Below are positions 46,265 to 55,171 of a stretch of 64,000 bases of DNA, piece by piece. The notes under the pieces were generated by a model, which worked only from the letters and a program-made list of their open reading frames with translations, was not told the DNA's origin and ran no database searches. Source of the stretch: Flavobacteriales bacterium (GTDB lineage: Bacteria; Bacteroidota; Bacteroidia; Flavobacteriales_E; Vicingaceae); contig JADYZM010000046.1 in NCBI GenBank assembly GCA_020853105.1, positions 1 to 64,000 of the forward strand, in the 5' to 3' direction. Position numbers and translations under genes: made by a program. How positions within the stretch are numbered: the first letter of the stretch is position 1; each line of letters starts with the position of its first letter.

Positions 46265-46915
46265 ATGAAAAAAATACTAGTAGCAAGTGCATTATTATTC
46301 CATTTGAATTCAATAGCACAAGAAACAACACTCACTCTTGAACAAAGAATTGAAGCAGTACCGGCAAAAGAAAAAAATGCTGAAGCTATTATTAAGCATG
46401 GTATTTCTACCAATGATTTGGAATTATTCAAACACGGAGTTGGACTTGCTGGAAAAGATTTAAAAAAAGTAAAATATACTTTTAGTAATATTCATATCAA
46501 TAAAGGTTCGATGTTTATTGGGGCAACTCCATTAATTCATGCAGCTTCAATGGGGCAATTAGAAATGGTAAAAATATTGATTGAAAACAAAGTAAACGTA
46601 AACGCTGACTGTAACTCCCCTATTTACACTGATGATATAGAAGGCGTTAACCACAGCGGAAAAATGAAAGGATTAACAGCTATGCACATGGCTGCTCAAA
46701 GAGGACACAAAGAAATAGTTCAAGCATTGGTAGATGCCGGCTCTGATTTTATGACTTTGTTTGTTGAGATAGAACCCGGGCCTGGAGCAAGAGGAATATC
46801 AGCTACAGCACGTCAGTGGGCAAAAGTTCACGGACAAACAGAGGTTGAAGAACTTTTAAAGAGTGCAAAAGGCTCCTCAATGAAACAAATGTGGAATTCG
46901 GGAGGAATGAAATAA
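46265..46915 (+). CDS. Secreted ankyrin-repeat protein
   Basis: 216 residues with a signal peptide (MKKILVASALLFHLNSIAQ). Two or three ankyrin repeats are clear: GATPLIHAASMGQLEMVKILIENKV and GLTAMHMAAQRGHKEIVQALVDAG, with a weaker ending repeat TARQWAKVHGQTEVEELL. Periplasmic ankyrin proteins in bacteria often protect the cell from a secreted enzyme or oxidant, but nothing specific can be said here. It lies 22 bases after the T9SS gene and is followed by a terminator, so the two likely share a transcript. Confidence 0.85.
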   Translation: MKKILVASALLFHLNSIAQETTLTLEQRIEAVPAKEKNAEAIIKHGISTNDLELFKHGVGLAGKDLKKVKYTFSNIHINKGSMFIGATPLIHAASMGQLEMVKILIENKVNVNADCNSPIYTDDIEGVNHSGKMKGLTAMHMAAQRGHKEIVQALVDAGSDFMTLFVEIEPGPGARGISATARQWAKVHGQTEVEELLKSAKGSSMKQMWNSGGMK

Positions 46916-46939
46916 CAGATTCACATTTTCTAAAAAAAC

Positions 46940-46972
46940 AAAAAGGGGGCGATAAAAATCTGCCCCCTTTTT
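46940..46972. terminator. Bidirectional rho-independent terminator
   Basis: AAAAAGGGGGC (46940-46950) and GCCCCCTTTTT (46962-46972) form an 11-bp stem with an 11-base loop, between the convergent ankyrin and CoA-binding genes. Confidence 0.9.
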
Positions 46973-46974
46973 GT

Positions 46975-47337
46975 TTAGTATTCGTTTAATGATAACAGCA
47001 CCAATGTGCAGGCTACTTCAGTTTCAATACCCTTCTGCTTTGCCAGTTGTTCCAATTCCGGGTTTTTTGTGCCGGGATTAAAAACAATACGTTTTGGGTG
47101 TATTTTATTTACTATGTAATCGTAATATGTCGGTTGATTTTGAGGTCCTATGTAAAGTGTAATGGTGTGTATCCCATCAACAATAGGCATATTTGTATAA
47201 ATTTCTTTATCTTCAATCAACCCACTTTTTAATCCTACAGGAATAACTTCATGACCGTGATTTGATAATTTAACAACAGCTTTGAAGGAATATCTTTCCG
47301 GATTAGGACTGGCTCCAAGTACAAGCGTTTTTTTCAT
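46975..47337 (-). CDS. CoA-binding domain protein (YccU-like)
   Basis: 120 residues consisting of a single CoA_binding_2 Rossmann domain: KKTLVLGASPNPERYSFKAV, then HEVIPVGLK, a central ITLYIG and the late RIVFNPGTKNPEL with a Cys near the end (VACTLVLL). It is a cytoplasmic protein of unknown role; relatives bind CoA and may sense or store it. It lies downstream of sdhB but is separated from it by its own leader and has a terminator at each side. Confidence 0.88.
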   Translation of the reverse strand: MKKTLVLGASPNPERYSFKAVVKLSNHGHEVIPVGLKSGLIEDKEIYTNMPIVDGIHTITLYIGPQNQPTYYDYIVNKIHPKRIVFNPGTKNPELEQLAKQKGIETEVACTLVLLSLNEY

Positions 47338-47346
47338 TTGAATAAG

Positions 47347-47370
47347 AAAAAAAGCCCAAAATAAATGGGC
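47347..47370 (-). terminator. Rho-independent terminator of the sdhCAB operon
   Basis: Minus strand GCCCA, a 7-base loop, TGGGC and then seven T. It starts 8 bases after the sdhB stop. Confidence 0.8.
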
Positions 47371-47377
47371 AGGTTAA

Positions 47378-48148
47378 TTATTTGTCAGATGTTGCTGAAG
47401 CTGACAAGTATTCTCTATTCATTCGAGCAATATTTTCAATAGATATGCCTTTTGGACATTCAACCTCACAAGCACCTGTATTGGTACAATTACCAAAACC
47501 TTCTTCATCCATTTGTCGAACCATATTTAAAACACGGTCTGTAGCCTCCACTTTCCCTTGAGGCAATAATGCAAATTGAGAAACTTTTGCAGAAACAAAA
47601 AGCATTGCAGAACCATTTTTACATGTTGCTACACATGCACCGCAACCGATACAAGCTGCAGCTTCAAATGCTTTGTCAGCATCTGCTTTTGGAACTGGTA
47701 TTGCGTTTGCATCCATTGTTCTTCCGGATGTATTTACCGAAACAAAGCCTCCTGCTTGTTGTATTCTGTCAAATGAACTTCTGTCAACTACTAAATCTTT
47801 AATAACAGGAAATGCAGTAGAACGCCACGGCTCAACATATATAGTATCGCCATCGTTGAACATACGCATGTGCAACTGACATGTGGTTATTCCTGTATCC
47901 GGACCATGTGCTCTTCCATTAATATACAACGAACACATTCCACAAATACCTTCTCTACAATCGTGGTCAAACGCTACGGGTTCTTTTCTTTCATTTACCA
48001 ACTGTTCGTTAAGTTGGTCTAGCATTTCTAAAAATGAACTCGAAGTAGATACGTTGTTTAATTGGTAAGTTTCCAGATTTCCTTTGCTTTGAGCGTTTTT
48101 TTGTCGCCAAATTTTTAAGGTTATATTGATATTTTTTGTTGTACTCAT
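47378..48148 (-). CDS. sdhB: Succinate dehydrogenase/fumarate reductase iron-sulfur subunit
   Basis: 256 residues. It carries electrons between the flavoprotein and the quinone site. The [2Fe-2S] ligands are in [12 protein letters not shown] and the later TTC; the [4Fe-4S] and [3Fe-4S] clusters are held by [14 protein letters not shown] and [14 protein letters not shown]. The length and motifs match the B-type enzymes of Bacteroidota and epsilonproteobacterial fumarate reductases. Last gene of the sdhC-sdhA-sdhB operon, 55 bases after sdhA. Confidence 0.96.
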   Translation of the reverse strand: MSTTKNINITLKIWRQKNAQSKGNLETYQLNNVSTSSSFLEMLDQLNEQLVNERKEPVAFDHDCREGICGMCSLYINGRAHGPDTGITTCQLHMRMFNDGDTIYVEPWRSTAFPVIKDLVVDRSSFDRIQQAGGFVSVNTSGRTMDANAIPVPKADADKAFEAAACIGCGACVATCKNGSAMLFVSAKVSQFALLPQGKVEATDRVLNMVRQMDEEGFGNCTNTGACEVECPKGISIENIARMNREYLSASATSDK

Positions 48149-48203
48149 CGTCTTTTAGTTATCAGTGTTTGCTATTTGATAGTAATATTCAGTTGAACGA
48201 ATT

Positions 48204-50216
48204 TTATTTGTAATTTCTTGCTGCAATTTTGATTTCTTCGTAAACCAACTCTTCTTTATGAAGCACTTCAGTAGAGATGTCGCTTCCATTATATTCCCAC
48301 GCACCAACAAACTTAAAGTTTGTATCATCTCTTAGTGTTTCTCCTTCAGCATCTTGATATTCTTCTCTAAAGTGCCCTCCACAAGATTCTTTTCGTTGTA
48401 ATGCATCTTGTGCCATAAGTTGTCCCAGCTCCATAAAATCGGCTACTCGTAACACTTTTTCAAGCTCAGGGTTAAGTTCGTTAGCTTCTCCCGGAACATA
48501 TACATCTTTTTGAAATTCTTCTCGTAGTTTTGCAATCTCTTGAATCGCTTCTTTTAATCCTTGTTCTTTTCTTGCCATTCCGACTTTATTCCACATGATA
48601 TGACCTAATTTTTTATGAAAATAGTCAACTGATTTTGTTCCGTTGTTTTTCAAAAATTTATCGATAGCAGATTTTACTTTGTTCTCTGCTTCAGCAAATT
48701 CAGGTGAATCTGTTGAAATTTTACCGGTTCGAATATCGTCTGCCAAATAGTTTGAAATGGTGTATGGAAGTACAAAATATCCATCTGCCAACCCTTGCAT
48801 TAATGCAGAAGCTCCTAATCTGTTTGCTCCGTGGTCAGAGAAATTTGCTTCACCTGCCACAAAACAACCGGGGATTGTTGACTGAAGATTATAATCAACC
48901 CAAACACCTCCCATGGTATAGTGAACAGCAGGATAAATTTTCATCGGTGTTTCATAAGGATTTTCGTCGGTAATTTTTTGATACATGGTAAAAAGATTAC
49001 CATATTTTTCTTCTAACCATTTTTTACCTAATGCTGTAATTTCTTCTGCTGTAGGGTTGTGATTTCCTTTTGCATAAGCCGTTTGTTTTCCTTTGGTTTG
49101 AATTTCAGTCGAAAAATCGAGATAAACACCTTCGTTTGTATCGTTTGCTTCAATACCAAATCCTGCGTCACATCTTTCTTTTGCTGCTCTTGAAGCCACA
49201 TCACGCGGAACAAGGTTTCCGAAAGCAGGATAACGACGTTCCAAGTAATAATCTCTATCTTCTTCTTTTATTTGTGTCGGTTTTAATTTTCCGGCTCGAA
49301 TTGCTTCTGCATCTTCTTTCTTTTTAGGCACCCATATTCTACCGGAGTTTCTTAACGACTCTGACATTAGTGTTAGTTTAGATTGGTTGGTTCCGTGTAC
49401 AGGAATACAAGTAGGGTGAATTTGAACGTAACAAGGATTTGCAAAATATGCACCTTGCTTGTGTACTTTCCATGCTGCAGTTACATTACTTCCCATTGCA
49501 TTTGTTGACAAGAAAAACACATTACCGTACCCGCCGGAAGCTATAACTACAGCGTGAGCAGAGTGTCTTTCTATTGCCCCGGTTACTAAGTTTCTTGCAA
49601 TTATCCCTCTGGCTTTTCCATCAACTTTAACCAATTCGAGCATTTCATGTCTGTTATACATTTTTACTCGTCCAAGTCCAATTTGTCGTGAAAGTGCAGA
49701 ATATGCTCCTAAAAGCAATTGTTGGCCGGTTTGTCCGGCTGCATAAAATGTTCGTTGAACTTGAGTTCCACCAAACGAACGATTGTCTAATAAACCACCG
49801 TATTCTCTAGCAAACGGAACACCTTGGGCAACACATTGGTCAATAATATTTCCTGAAACTTCAGCTAATCTATGCACATTCGCCTCTCGTGAACGGTAAT
49901 CACCACCTTTGATGGTATCGTAAAACAAGCGATAAACACTATCCCCATCATTTTGATAATTTTTAGCAGCATTAATTCCTCCTTGTGCTGCAATAGAGTG
50001 AGCTCTTCTGGGGGAATCTTGGAAACAAAATGCTTTTACATTATATCCCATCTCACCGAGTGAAGCAGCAGCAGAAGCACCTGCCAATCCTGTTCCAACA
50101 ACAATCACATCAATTTTTGGACGGTTGTTTGGTGCAACAAGCTTTAAATGATCTTTGTATCTTGTCCATTTTTGTGCTAATGGTCCTTCTGGTATTTTTG
50201 AATCTAATTTTGTCAT
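48204..50216 (-). CDS. sdhA: Succinate dehydrogenase/fumarate reductase flavoprotein subunit
   Basis: 670 residues, longer than the approximately 590 of proteobacterial SdhA and typical of B-type complexes. The FAD-binding [18 protein letters not shown] lies near residues 41-58, the covalent FAD His is in [15 protein letters not shown], and the substrate site includes HPTCIPVHG and the late [25 protein letters not shown]. It oxidises succinate to fumarate in the TCA cycle or the reverse. Twelve bases separate it from sdhC. Confidence 0.97.
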   Translation of the reverse strand: MTKLDSKIPEGPLAQKWTRYKDHLKLVAPNNRPKIDVIVVGTGLAGASAAASLGEMGYNVKAFCFQDSPRRAHSIAAQGGINAAKNYQNDGDSVYRLFYDTIKGGDYRSREANVHRLAEVSGNIIDQCVAQGVPFAREYGGLLDNRSFGGTQVQRTFYAAGQTGQQLLLGAYSALSRQIGLGRVKMYNRHEMLELVKVDGKARGIIARNLVTGAIERHSAHAVVIASGGYGNVFFLSTNAMGSNVTAAWKVHKQGAYFANPCYVQIHPTCIPVHGTNQSKLTLMSESLRNSGRIWVPKKKEDAEAIRAGKLKPTQIKEEDRDYYLERRYPAFGNLVPRDVASRAAKERCDAGFGIEANDTNEGVYLDFSTEIQTKGKQTAYAKGNHNPTAEEITALGKKWLEEKYGNLFTMYQKITDENPYETPMKIYPAVHYTMGGVWVDYNLQSTIPGCFVAGEANFSDHGANRLGASALMQGLADGYFVLPYTISNYLADDIRTGKISTDSPEFAEAENKVKSAIDKFLKNNGTKSVDYFHKKLGHIMWNKVGMARKEQGLKEAIQEIAKLREEFQKDVYVPGEANELNPELEKVLRVADFMELGQLMAQDALQRKESCGGHFREEYQDAEGETLRDDTNFKFVGAWEYNGSDISTEVLHKEELVYEEIKIAARNYK

Positions 50217-50228
50217 GTTAAAATAGAT

Positions 50229-50915
50229 TTAGTGTGCGTTAATTAAAAAATGATAAAGAGCAATGAATATAAATCCTGCAGGTATTGCTACAGCATAGAG
50301 TGTTCCTAATTTTTTGATGATTGGAGTATATTTTCTATGATTTAATCCAACCGATTGGAATGCCGACTGAAAACCATGCATAAGATGCAACGACAAGAAA
50401 ACAAAAGCTAAACAATATATTCCCACTCGTATTGGGTTTGTAAATTTATGTAGTAATTCTTCATAAAAACGAAATTCCCCATTTGCATTTAATTCGGTCA
50501 TATCACCATCAATAAATTTTGTTTTGATTTCCGGAAACCAAAAGTCATAAAAATGTAACGCTAAAAACAAGAAAATTGTTAATCCAGTTATTGCCATATT
50601 TCTACTCATCCATGATGAATTGAATGATGGATTGTTTACAGCGTATTGTATGGGTCGTGCCGCTTTATTTTGTCTTTCCAATGTGATCCCCATAATAAAG
50701 TGAAAAAGCACGCCAAACAACAATACCGGCTGCATCAAATATTGAATCAATGGATTGGTTCCCATAAAAAATGAAACATCATTGAATGCGTCAGCGCTAA
50801 TCACTGAAAGCATATTGATTACAAAATGTTGGAGCAAAAAAATCAATAAAAAGAAGCCCGATAGTGCCATCAAAATTTTTCTTCCAACTGAAGATTTTGA
50901 AAATCCTTGACTCAT
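50229..50915 (-). CDS. sdhC: Succinate dehydrogenase cytochrome b subunit (B-type, SdhC)
   Basis: 228 residues from ATG 50915 (MSQGFSKSSVGRKILMALSG); upstream in-frame codons overlap the promoter. Five membrane helices hold two hemes and the quinone site; His residues in LLQHFVINML, LFHFIMGI, LHFYDFW and LHLMHGFQ are the likely heme ligands. A single membrane subunit of this size is characteristic of B-type succinate:quinone oxidoreductases. First gene of sdhCAB, with a consensus promoter at 50957-50986. Confidence 0.93.
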   Translation of the reverse strand: MSQGFSKSSVGRKILMALSGFFLLIFLLQHFVINMLSVISADAFNDVSFFMGTNPLIQYLMQPVLLFGVLFHFIMGITLERQNKAARPIQYAVNNPSFNSSWMSRNMAITGLTIFLFLALHFYDFWFPEIKTKFIDGDMTELNANGEFRFYEELLHKFTNPIRVGIYCLAFVFLSLHLMHGFQSAFQSVGLNHRKYTPIIKKLGTLYAVAIPAGFIFIALYHFLINAH

Positions 50916-50956
50916 AAAATAAAATTTAGATTTATAGTATATAAAAATTGAGAGAA

Positions 50957-50986
50957 CAAATTTAGTCAATGCAATAAAAAATACAA
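50957..50986 (-). promoter_or_regulatory. Promoter of sdhCAB
   Basis: Minus strand TTG (50984-50986), a 19-base spacer and TAAATTTG (50957-50964). The sdhC ATG is 42 bases past the box. The promoter begins four bases after the terminator of the upstream gene. Confidence 0.6.
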
Positions 50987-50989
50987 CCT

Positions 50990-51037
50990 AAAAAAATTAA
51001 CTTTTACTATTTAGAATGTTTCTAAATAGTAAAAGTT
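50990..51037 (-). terminator. Terminator with an 18-bp perfect AT-rich stem
   Basis: Arms 50999-51016 and 51020-51037 are perfect 18-base reverse complements around a 3-base loop. On the minus strand the stem is followed by AATTTTTTT. The stem contains the first two bases of the vWA gene's stop codon, so it most likely ends that transcript just before the sdhC promoter. Confidence 0.7.
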
Positions 51038-52292
51038 ATTTGTTGTAAAAATGAAAGCGTTCGTTATCAAATATATAAACCTCTCCGTCAATGGTTATTT
51101 TTTGTTTGGGTTTTATTAGGTCTAAATTTGATATATCAGAAGTTTTTGTGTGTACCGACCCTTTTGTTTTTCTAGCCATATCCAAATATTGAATATTGAC
51201 TTTCTTCTTAACTCCGCAGACAATTATTCTGACAGGTTTTGTAATCTTATCAATAAAGCTGTAATCTCTCATGCTTTCAAAATTATCAGCTATCAGAACA
51301 ATTTCATCAACTGATGGAGCTTCTTCTAGTGCAAACAATATTGCTTCCACATCATTTTCTAGACCTTCCCCTCCACCTGAGCCATTTTGCATACATTTAG
51401 CTAGAGATTTCATTACTTCATCTATACCTAAATTGGGGGTTCCATAGATACCGCCCGTTTTTAAAGGTTTTTTTTCGTTAGATTCTTTTCTGTTTCCATC
51501 GTTGAAAAATGCAAAATAGTTGGCTGTTTTTGACTCTGATTTTTGTTTTAACCATTCCAAAACTTGTGCGGTAAATGGCGACATGCTACCGGTTACGTCC
51601 GTCACTACAGCAATATTTTTCCATACATTTCTTTCCAAAACTGATAAAACAGTTGTGTCTTTAAATAGCATCGGGTCATAAAAAAATGCAGGTGGATCAA
51701 CTTGGATTATATTGTCAATTTTCCAAATGGTGTCGTGAACATACCCAATTTTGGTATCCCATCGTGTTTTTAATTCATAAGACTTTGCTTCTTGAAGTGA
51801 ATCGGAATTATTAACAAGTTTGTTTAAATATTCCAGTTCATTTGCCAAAGTTTTGGTTGTTGAATTTGGTCTAAAACTAATTATAAACCCATGAAACAGA
51901 GTTTTGCACTCATCTTGTGAAGTTCCTTTGGTTTGACCAATTAGTTCAAATTCCCAAAGCGGATTTTCAAATACTTTTGGAAGAAGTTTTTGTAGCTCAA
52001 CAAGTCGTTTTAGGTTAAGTTCTGCTTGATTAAATGTTGGCGATAATTTGAATTTAGTATAAACCAGTTCAATTTTAAGAATTACTTTTTCGTCAATTTG
52101 TTTTTTTTTTTCAGGGTTTATTATGAGTTCACTTGCAAAAGGCATTGAAATGAACATTTTATTTGAATTGAGTGTGTTAGCATCTATAAAATCAACCTCT
52201 TTAACAGGATAACTGGTAAACTCACGCAGTGTGTTTGCAACCAATAAAAATGGCAACAAAAAGAAATTCATCAAAGCAAAAATTCTATACAT
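51036..52292 (-). CDS. Secreted von Willebrand factor A domain protein
   Basis: 418 residues. An N-terminal hydrophobic signal (about 1-20) is followed by an alpha/beta region of unknown type (about 30-220) with two cysteine-bearing motifs. A vWA domain (about 225-375) has MIDAS residues Asp232, Thr234 and Ser236 in TDVTGSMSPF, and later VDEIVLIADNFESMRDY. The last part reads KTSDISNLDLIKPKQKITIDG. vWA domains bind proteins through a metal ion. No moxR-type ATPase is adjacent, and the role is unknown. The gene is divergent from ksgA. Confidence 0.8.
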   Translation of the reverse strand: MYRIFALMNFFLLPFLLVANTLREFTSYPVKEVDFIDANTLNSNKMFISMPFASELIINPEKKKQIDEKVILKIELVYTKFKLSPTFNQAELNLKRLVELQKLLPKVFENPLWEFELIGQTKGTSQDECKTLFHGFIISFRPNSTTKTLANELEYLNKLVNNSDSLQEAKSYELKTRWDTKIGYVHDTIWKIDNIIQVDPPAFFYDPMLFKDTTVLSVLERNVWKNIAVVTDVTGSMSPFTAQVLEWLKQKSESKTANYFAFFNDGNRKESNEKKPLKTGGIYGTPNLGIDEVMKSLAKCMQNGSGGGEGLENDVEAILFALEEAPSVDEIVLIADNFESMRDYSFIDKITKPVRIIVCGVKKKVNIQYLDMARKTKGSVHTKTSDISNLDLIKPKQKITIDGEVYIFDNERFHFYNK

Positions 52293-52357
52293 ACTTCAAT
52301 TGTTACCTTTGCAAAGAATACGAAAGTATAAATTATTTTTATTCAGTATTATTTTAA

Positions 52358-53212
52358 ATGAAATTCAAGAAAAATAAATCCGGATTTACAAAAAAAAATC
52401 AAGGAAGTGAATTTAAAAAAACAGGAAAAACTTCTGAAAAGGTTTCTGCTAAAAAACATTTAGGGCAACACTTTTTGGAAAATCTATCCATAGCTCAACA
52501 AATTGTTGAATCACTTACTGGATATGATAATTATACCCAAGCGATTGAAATTGGACCGGGAATGGGTGTTTTGACTCAATTTTTAATTCAAAATAAAAAA
52601 TTCAAAACCTATGCAATTGACGTTGATGTCGAATCTGTTGCCTACCTGAAAACACACTTTCCAAATTTTGAAAAACAAATGATTTTTGGTGATTTTTTGA
52701 GAACAGATATTCCAAAACTGGTTAACAATACATCTTTTGCCGTTATAGGAAACTTTCCGTACAATATCTCCACAGAAATACTCTTTAAAATATTGGACTA
52801 CAAAGACCTAGTGCCAGAAGTTGTAGGAATGTATCAAAAAGAAGTAGCTGAACGAATTTCAGCAAAACCCGGTAATAAATCCTATGGAATAACCAGTGTT
52901 TTGTTGCAAGCATATTATTCGATAGAATATTTATTTACTGTTCATGAAAACGAATTTAATCCACCACCAAAAGTAAAATCAGGTGTTATTCGAATGAAAC
53001 GAAATACCACAAAAAAATTGAATTGTAACGAGCAATTTTTTAAAACAGTGGTAAAAACGGCATTTAATCAGCGTCGAAAAATGCTGAGCAATTCGCTCAA
53101 AGCATATATTTCAGACAATCAGAAAGAGTTGGATATTTTCAAGCTGCGCCCGGAAAACTTGTCAGTCGATCAGTTTGTTGAATTAACCAATATGCTGGAA
53201 ACAAAAGCATAA
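52358..53212 (+). CDS. rsmA: 16S rRNA dimethyladenosine transferase (KsgA/RsmA)
   Basis: 284 residues. It dimethylates two adenines near the 3' end of 16S rRNA during 30S maturation. The conserved start VSAKKHLGQHFL is at residues 29-40, the SAM-binding motif is EIGPGMGVLT, and the catalytic NFPYNIS follows. The first 28 residues form an unusual Lys/Ser/Gly-rich extension before the conserved core. A -7 box TACCTTTG (52304-52311) lies upstream. mgtE follows but has its own -7 box (53257-53264). Confidence 0.95.
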   Translation: MKFKKNKSGFTKKNQGSEFKKTGKTSEKVSAKKHLGQHFLENLSIAQQIVESLTGYDNYTQAIEIGPGMGVLTQFLIQNKKFKTYAIDVDVESVAYLKTHFPNFEKQMIFGDFLRTDIPKLVNNTSFAVIGNFPYNISTEILFKILDYKDLVPEVVGMYQKEVAERISAKPGNKSYGITSVLLQAYYSIEYLFTVHENEFNPPPKVKSGVIRMKRNTTKKLNCNEQFFKTVVKTAFNQRRKMLSNSLKAYISDNQKELDIFKLRPENLSVDQFVELTNMLETKA

Positions 53213-53293
53213 CAACAAAAACTACGATAAAAAGTTAGATTTTTTTTAGCAAGTATTACCTTTGTAAGGTTTTCATCTAAAAACAAAATATTC

Positions 53294-54664
53294 ATGCAAT
53301 TTGAACTAACAAAAGAGTTTATCGACAAGCTCAACTTGGCAGTTTCTTCTAAAAATGAAGTTGCTGTTTTAGAATTGATAGCCGAATTGCGTCCGGTTGA
53401 TATTGCTGAAATTATCAACGAACAGAATTTGGAAGAAGCCATTTTGTTTTATGCTTTTCTTTCGGAAGAACAAGCAGCCGATGTTTTGATTGAATTAGAT
53501 GAAGACGTTCGAGAAAAGTTCTTAAAATCATTGTCGTCTGAACAAATCGCCAAGCAGTTCATTGACAACATGGACTCTGACGACGCTGCCGACTTACTTT
53601 CGGAACTCCCCGTAGAGAAAAAAATTGAAGTTATTTCTCACATTGAGAATATTGAGCAAGCAAGCGATATTATCGACTTGTTGAATTATCCAAAAGATAC
53701 AGCAGGTGGTTTAATGGCGAAGGAGTTGGTAAAAGTAAATGTCAATTGGGATATCAAAACTTGTATCAATGAACTTCGCCGCCAGTCGTTGGAAATAGAC
53801 AATGTTTATACGGTTTATGTAATTGATGACAACAGTATGCTTCAAGGAATAATTTCATTGAAAAGACTGTTTTTAACCCCGGATAACAACAAAGTAAGAG
53901 ACATATACAACGATAAAGTTATTTCGGTTAAAGTAAGCATGAATGATGAAGATGTTGGGCAAATTATGGAGAAATACGACTTGGTTGTGGTTCCAGTAGT
54001 AGATGAAATCGGAAGACTCGTTGGTCGGATTACAATTGACGATATAGTTGATGTAATCAAAGAAGAAGCAGAAAAAGATTACCAATTGGCTTCCGGTATC
54101 TCAGAAAATGTAGAACATTCGGACAACATTTGGCTTCAAACGAGAGCCCGATTACCATGGCTTTTGGTGGGATTGATGGGAGGAATAATCAGTTCCAAAA
54201 TTATTGGAACGTATGAAGAGCAAATCCAAATACATCCCGAAACCGCTTTTTTTATTCCACTTATTGCTGCTATGGGAGGCAATGTTGGGGTTCAATCTTC
54301 TGCTTTGGTAGTTAAAGGTCTTGCAAACAAATCACTCGGATTAAACGGAAGTTGGAATAAAGTAGTTAAGGAAATATTGACAGGACTCACTAACGGATTG
54401 GTTTGCTCGAGTTTAATTTTCATGTATAATATCTTTTTTCCACACGGAGACACTATTAATTGGAGTATCTCCATCACGGTAAGTATCGCTTTAATCTCTG
54501 TTATCTTTTTTGCGGGTATTTTTGGAACAATCATTCCATTGGTTTTGCACAAATACAAAATCGATCCAGCCCTGGCAACCGGACCTTTTATAACAACAAC
54601 AAATGACATTTTTGGAACTTTTCTTTATTTTGTTATTGGGCACATGTTATATTCTATCGTGTAA
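53294..54664 (+). CDS. mgtE: Magnesium transporter MgtE
   Basis: 456 residues. N-terminal MgtE_N helical domain (about 1-130, with DSDDAADLLSELP), two CBS domains (about 135-255) that sense Mg2+, and five membrane helices (about 285-456) with the pore-forming ATGPFITTTNDIFGTF and MGGNVGVQSSALVVKGLA. It imports Mg2+ across the inner membrane and is gated by cytoplasmic Mg2+. A -7 box TACCTTTG at 53257-53264 lies 30 bases before the start. Confidence 0.95.
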   Translation: MQFELTKEFIDKLNLAVSSKNEVAVLELIAELRPVDIAEIINEQNLEEAILFYAFLSEEQAADVLIELDEDVREKFLKSLSSEQIAKQFIDNMDSDDAADLLSELPVEKKIEVISHIENIEQASDIIDLLNYPKDTAGGLMAKELVKVNVNWDIKTCINELRRQSLEIDNVYTVYVIDDNSMLQGIISLKRLFLTPDNNKVRDIYNDKVISVKVSMNDEDVGQIMEKYDLVVVPVVDEIGRLVGRITIDDIVDVIKEEAEKDYQLASGISENVEHSDNIWLQTRARLPWLLVGLMGGIISSKIIGTYEEQIQIHPETAFFIPLIAAMGGNVGVQSSALVVKGLANKSLGLNGSWNKVVKEILTGLTNGLVCSSLIFMYNIFFPHGDTINWSISITVSIALISVIFFAGIFGTIIPLVLHKYKIDPALATGPFITTTNDIFGTFLYFVIGHMLYSIV

Positions 54665-54718
54665 ACTGTTCATTATCTTTTGTTTATTTTTACCAACAAA
54701 TCAAATTCAGTTAATAAA

Positions 54719-55141
54719 ATGTCAAAAAAATTATTTTTTATTGGGATGATGCTATTTTTTACCATTGCTTGTGGTAATGAAACAATTGAAAAAGTAGAAG
54801 AAAAATTTCAAGACGAAACACCGAAAGTTATTGGAGTTTATGAATCCGTTGAAGGCAAAGAAATAAAAGTTAAAGAAAAAATATTTTATAAAAACGGAAA
54901 ACTGATGATGGAAGGAGGAATAAAGAATGATATGAAAGAGGGTGAATGGAAAGCCTATCACGAAAATGGAAAAATTTGGAGCGAAGGTTTTTTTAAAGGT
55001 GGAGAACGCAACGGCTACGGTAAAAATTACTATGAAAACGGCAAACTAAGAGAAGAAGGGAACTATACCAATGGTAAACAAACAGGCAATTGGAAATATT
55101 ATAATGAACAAGGGGTTTTGATTGAGGAAAGAAATAAATAA
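54719..55141 (+). CDS. MORN-repeat lipoprotein
   Basis: 140 residues from ATG 54719 (MSKKLFFIGMMLFFTIAC); the open frame upstream to 54680 lacks a signal. Cys18 is the lipobox cysteine. Four MORN-like repeats of about 23 residues follow (KNGKLMMEGGIKNDMKEGEW, ENGKIWSEGFFKGGERNGYG, ENGKLREEGNYTNGKQTGNW). Similar proteins are often labelled YwqK-family antitoxin, but there is no toxin gene beside it. It probably binds protein or lipid at the envelope. Confidence 0.85.
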   Translation: MSKKLFFIGMMLFFTIACGNETIEKVEEKFQDETPKVIGVYESVEGKEIKVKEKIFYKNGKLMMEGGIKNDMKEGEWKAYHENGKIWSEGFFKGGERNGYGKNYYENGKLREEGNYTNGKQTGNWKYYNEQGVLIEERNK

Positions 55142-55171
55142 AATACCTTTTCAATAAACCTTTAAACACAA

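Noticed and set aside
54719-55141. Toxin-antitoxin system (YwqK antitoxin)
   Set aside because: The MORN repeats explain the similarity; the protein is a lipoprotein and no toxin gene lies beside it.
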